Shown here piece after piece: positions 61,737 to 64,000 of a stretch of DNA of 64,000 bases. Each line of letters begins with the position of its first letter. The stretch's first letter is position 1. The translations under genes and the position numbers were made by a program. The notes beneath the pieces were generated by a model. It was not told the DNA's origin. It made no database searches and worked only from the letters and a program-made list of their open reading frames with translations. The stretch is from Thelonectria olida. Its lineage: Eukaryota; Ascomycota; Sordariomycetes; Hypocreales; Nectriaceae. The stretch covers positions 248,001 through 312,000 of the forward strand of contig JAGPYM010000006.1 of assembly GCA_020736575.1 (NCBI GenBank), given 5' to 3'.

Positions 61737-64000
61737 AGGCGAGCAAGAGAAGGAGGAAATGGCGAGTGTATCATATCATTGCTGTACATTTAGACGATGG
61801 CCTCGGTGTACGAGTACTAAAAGGGCGGGAGCCGCATATTCCAAATCCACAACAAAGTTTTATTTCCATTTCTGTCTTGCATATCTGCTGTTACTGCTTC
61901 GCCCAATTTTGACCCAACGTCGCAGTTCCAATTCGAGCATTGGACTTCCACTCCCTGCCTCAACTCCCATGTCCATCTCCACGCATGGGGCATTTGATGA
62001 CACTTTGCCAGGCGATGCTGCTGGGCCTAGAAATCTTTGGGATGAGGATGATCTAGCATGCGCAGACGGATCCCGGGCGGGTTGTTGACGATTGCGGCCA
62101 CAAGGGCCGCCTCCAGGAGGGCTCGGCAACAGCCACTACCGCCTCGATCGCTGCCATGGTATTGGAGCCTTGGCCGCTCCAGTTCGATCACAAGTTTCCG
62201 ACATGTGCGTGTACTCGGATAGTTCTTCGGAAGTGTCCCTAACCATAGCCACAAACAGGTCCACCATACGTACCGCGCTCGAGGGCGGCTGTCATTCAGA
62301 AATAGCAGCTTTCGGTTGTGTAGGTCTGCCAATGATTGAATGCTGGCGTTTGTTGTTAGGCAGAACTGAAAGGTTTGTCGATATATATAAGCTTGTGTTC
62401 GCGGCTTAGAGGCATTTATTTGATTGGATCGTCCTGATAAATACACCGTTGTCGTCGTCAAGGCGGTTTTCTCTTGCTCTTTTGAGAAGTCGTTTAAGTC
62501 TTTCCACTTCCCGCTCGAGGAGGCAGCGATCATGTCGACTCGCATCGGGTCTTTAGACCAGAATCTTGCACCCCAAATTGATCTAGAAAGTCTGTATACT
62601 ACCACTTGTAGCGATCAGCCCCTTGGATATTGCCGCTTTGGATTGTGGTGCGTTCGATTGGTAAGAAGTTGGCCAATTTGGCTGTCTTGTATTATGTTCT
62701 TGGTTGAGTTGTGCGGACCAGGGCCGAACTAAAGGGCTGTCGCGTCTTGATGATGGGTATCTTTGTGTTCTGTCTCTAGGAACCTAGATTCTCTAATGAG
62801 CATCGACAAAGGCTTCGATCGTGAATCTTGAGGCCGGAGGGCGATTCGTAGAAGTAGTAGAATGAGTTCTGTTGTTCTTAGTGTTATTGGTGGGATGGCT
62901 TCTGTGACGAAGAGTGAATTGAGTACAATTTCTGGCATGAACTGAATCGCACCTGGGAGGAGTGTGGCGCTGAAGATAGAGTGAGGTGACGAGGTGGGCG
63001 CTATCCCCGTCCCCGTCACACCTTGAGCACCTTTTGGAATGAACCCAGGCTCGCGGCCAATCGCCGTCCTTGGTTTCGAATTTTCTGGACATGGTCTCAA
63101 TGGATGTCTCTCTGGTATACATGGCCGCGTTCGAAGCATCCTTGAACAGGCTTGATGACAGAGGGGACTGAGGGTGAACGTCGAGAAGGCACCCAAGTGT
63201 AAAATGAGGGGATTTCAGATTCGAAATTGGGTATGCACCAGCGTATATCACATAGTAGAGCCTGGGTTTGAGATGGAGATGAAGGGAGTTACAAGTGAAA
63301 TCTGGCGGGGGCATGCTCTGATTAAATATCTAGAGACGGGAGAGACCAGTTCTTTCTTCTATTCGATACACTTCTGTACCGAGGAAAGATCACAACATTG
63401 TCGACTGGACAACCCAAGTGGATAGAAGGTATGGCAACTTTGATGGAACCATCTATGGCACTGTTTATGACAACATTAGGAATATTGGGAAGCTACCGGC
63501 TGGTCGATGGCGGTAATCATGACGAAACGCCTTTGTTTTGGATGGAGACCGCCTTCGTGAACATGCTGGACATGTCAATACCGAGATATGAACACTCTGC
63601 TTCCTGAATGATACCTAGGTACCCAATGAATTGCTATTTGGTGTCTACCTAAGTAGGCATGACTTCGACTACGACGTGGATTTGGCATTATCCTGCCCTC
63701 CTAGGAGACCGAGGGATATGCCAGGTTGGCAACCATAGTTGGTGGCCCCTTTCGATAGGTAGGCAGTCCGGGCCCGTGAGTTCAGTCATTCAACAAGGGG
63801 ACTCCATCAATGAAGAAAGAATTGGGATAGGATTACGCCAGAGCATCTCGTCACCCACTTGACTCTGGAATCAGTGGAAGGTGTGTGTCGTTGTCAAGAG
63901 CACGTGACCCATCTGCATGTCACTTGTCGCAAGTCACATGACTGCGCGATAGCTCAAACGCGCTCCCCATTCCCCTCCCCCGCGCCGAGGCCTCAGGCTG
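61737..64000. other. gene-free right end
   Basis: 2.3 kb after the mL38 gene with no supportable gene. A 192-residue minus-strand frame (62027-62605) has no recognisable content and no good start. TACC/GGTA tetranucleotides recur near 63617-63655 and 63757-63765. Confidence 0.4.

Noticed and set aside
62027..62605. 192-codon minus-strand frame near the right end
   Set aside because: No good start, no codon bias, no recognisable content; not called as a gene.

Overview
This window looks like nuclear DNA of a filamentous ascomycete (Pezizomycotina), most likely a Sordariomycete. Reasons: genes are split by short 45-95 nt introns with GTRAGT-type donors and CTAAC/CTGAC branch sites; there are two intron-containing tRNA-Tyr genes; and the gene content is typical (Zn2Cys6 regulator, fungal MFS pump, NACHT-type NLR, Tem1/Spg1 GTPase, fungal mitoribosomal proteins). 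I cannot name the species. I recognise or support about 22 protein genes, two tRNAs and one gene relic. Intergenic regions are long, and the middle (25-41 kb) is gene-poor.

0-10 kb: a SigF-like NTF2-fold protein, an MDR oxidoreductase with a mitochondrial-type leader, then a compact group of proline dehydrogenase, a divergent FAD amine oxidase and a Zn2Cys6 regulator that resembles an amino-acid catabolism module. Thymidylate kinase follows. 10-19 kb is accessory in character: two tandem tRNA-Tyr genes next to a degenerate polyketide-synthase enoylreductase fragment, a 14-TM-type drug/toxin MFS transporter, a near-repeat of about 46 bp on both sides of that transporter, and a 1136-residue NLR.

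19-41 kb: formyltetrahydrofolate deformylase; a secreted, extremely repetitive charged protein; a KEN-box-bearing conserved nuclear-type protein; a PLAC8 protein; then five small orphan single-pass membrane proteins in 6 kb (35.5-41.3 kb).

42-62 kb is conserved housekeeping: the mitotic-exit/septation GTPase Tem1, glycine-cleavage H protein, hydroxymethylbilane synthase and a secreted Cys-rich/polyproline protein. These are followed by five consecutive genes whose products all act in mitochondria: NAD(P) transhydrogenase, complex I NDUFA12, PGP synthase Pgs1, and mitoribosomal uL4m and mL38. Four of the five form two divergent pairs with short shared promoters. The last 2.3 kb holds nothing I can support.

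The strongest leads are the repetitive secreted protein, the Cys-rich secreted protein, the orphan membrane-protein group, the NLR with its relic-bounded neighbourhood, and two splicing oddities (a 7-nt exon in NDUFA12 and a GC-AG first intron in the transhydrogenase). Gene models were spliced by hand, so exon ends are inferences from frame and splice consensus.
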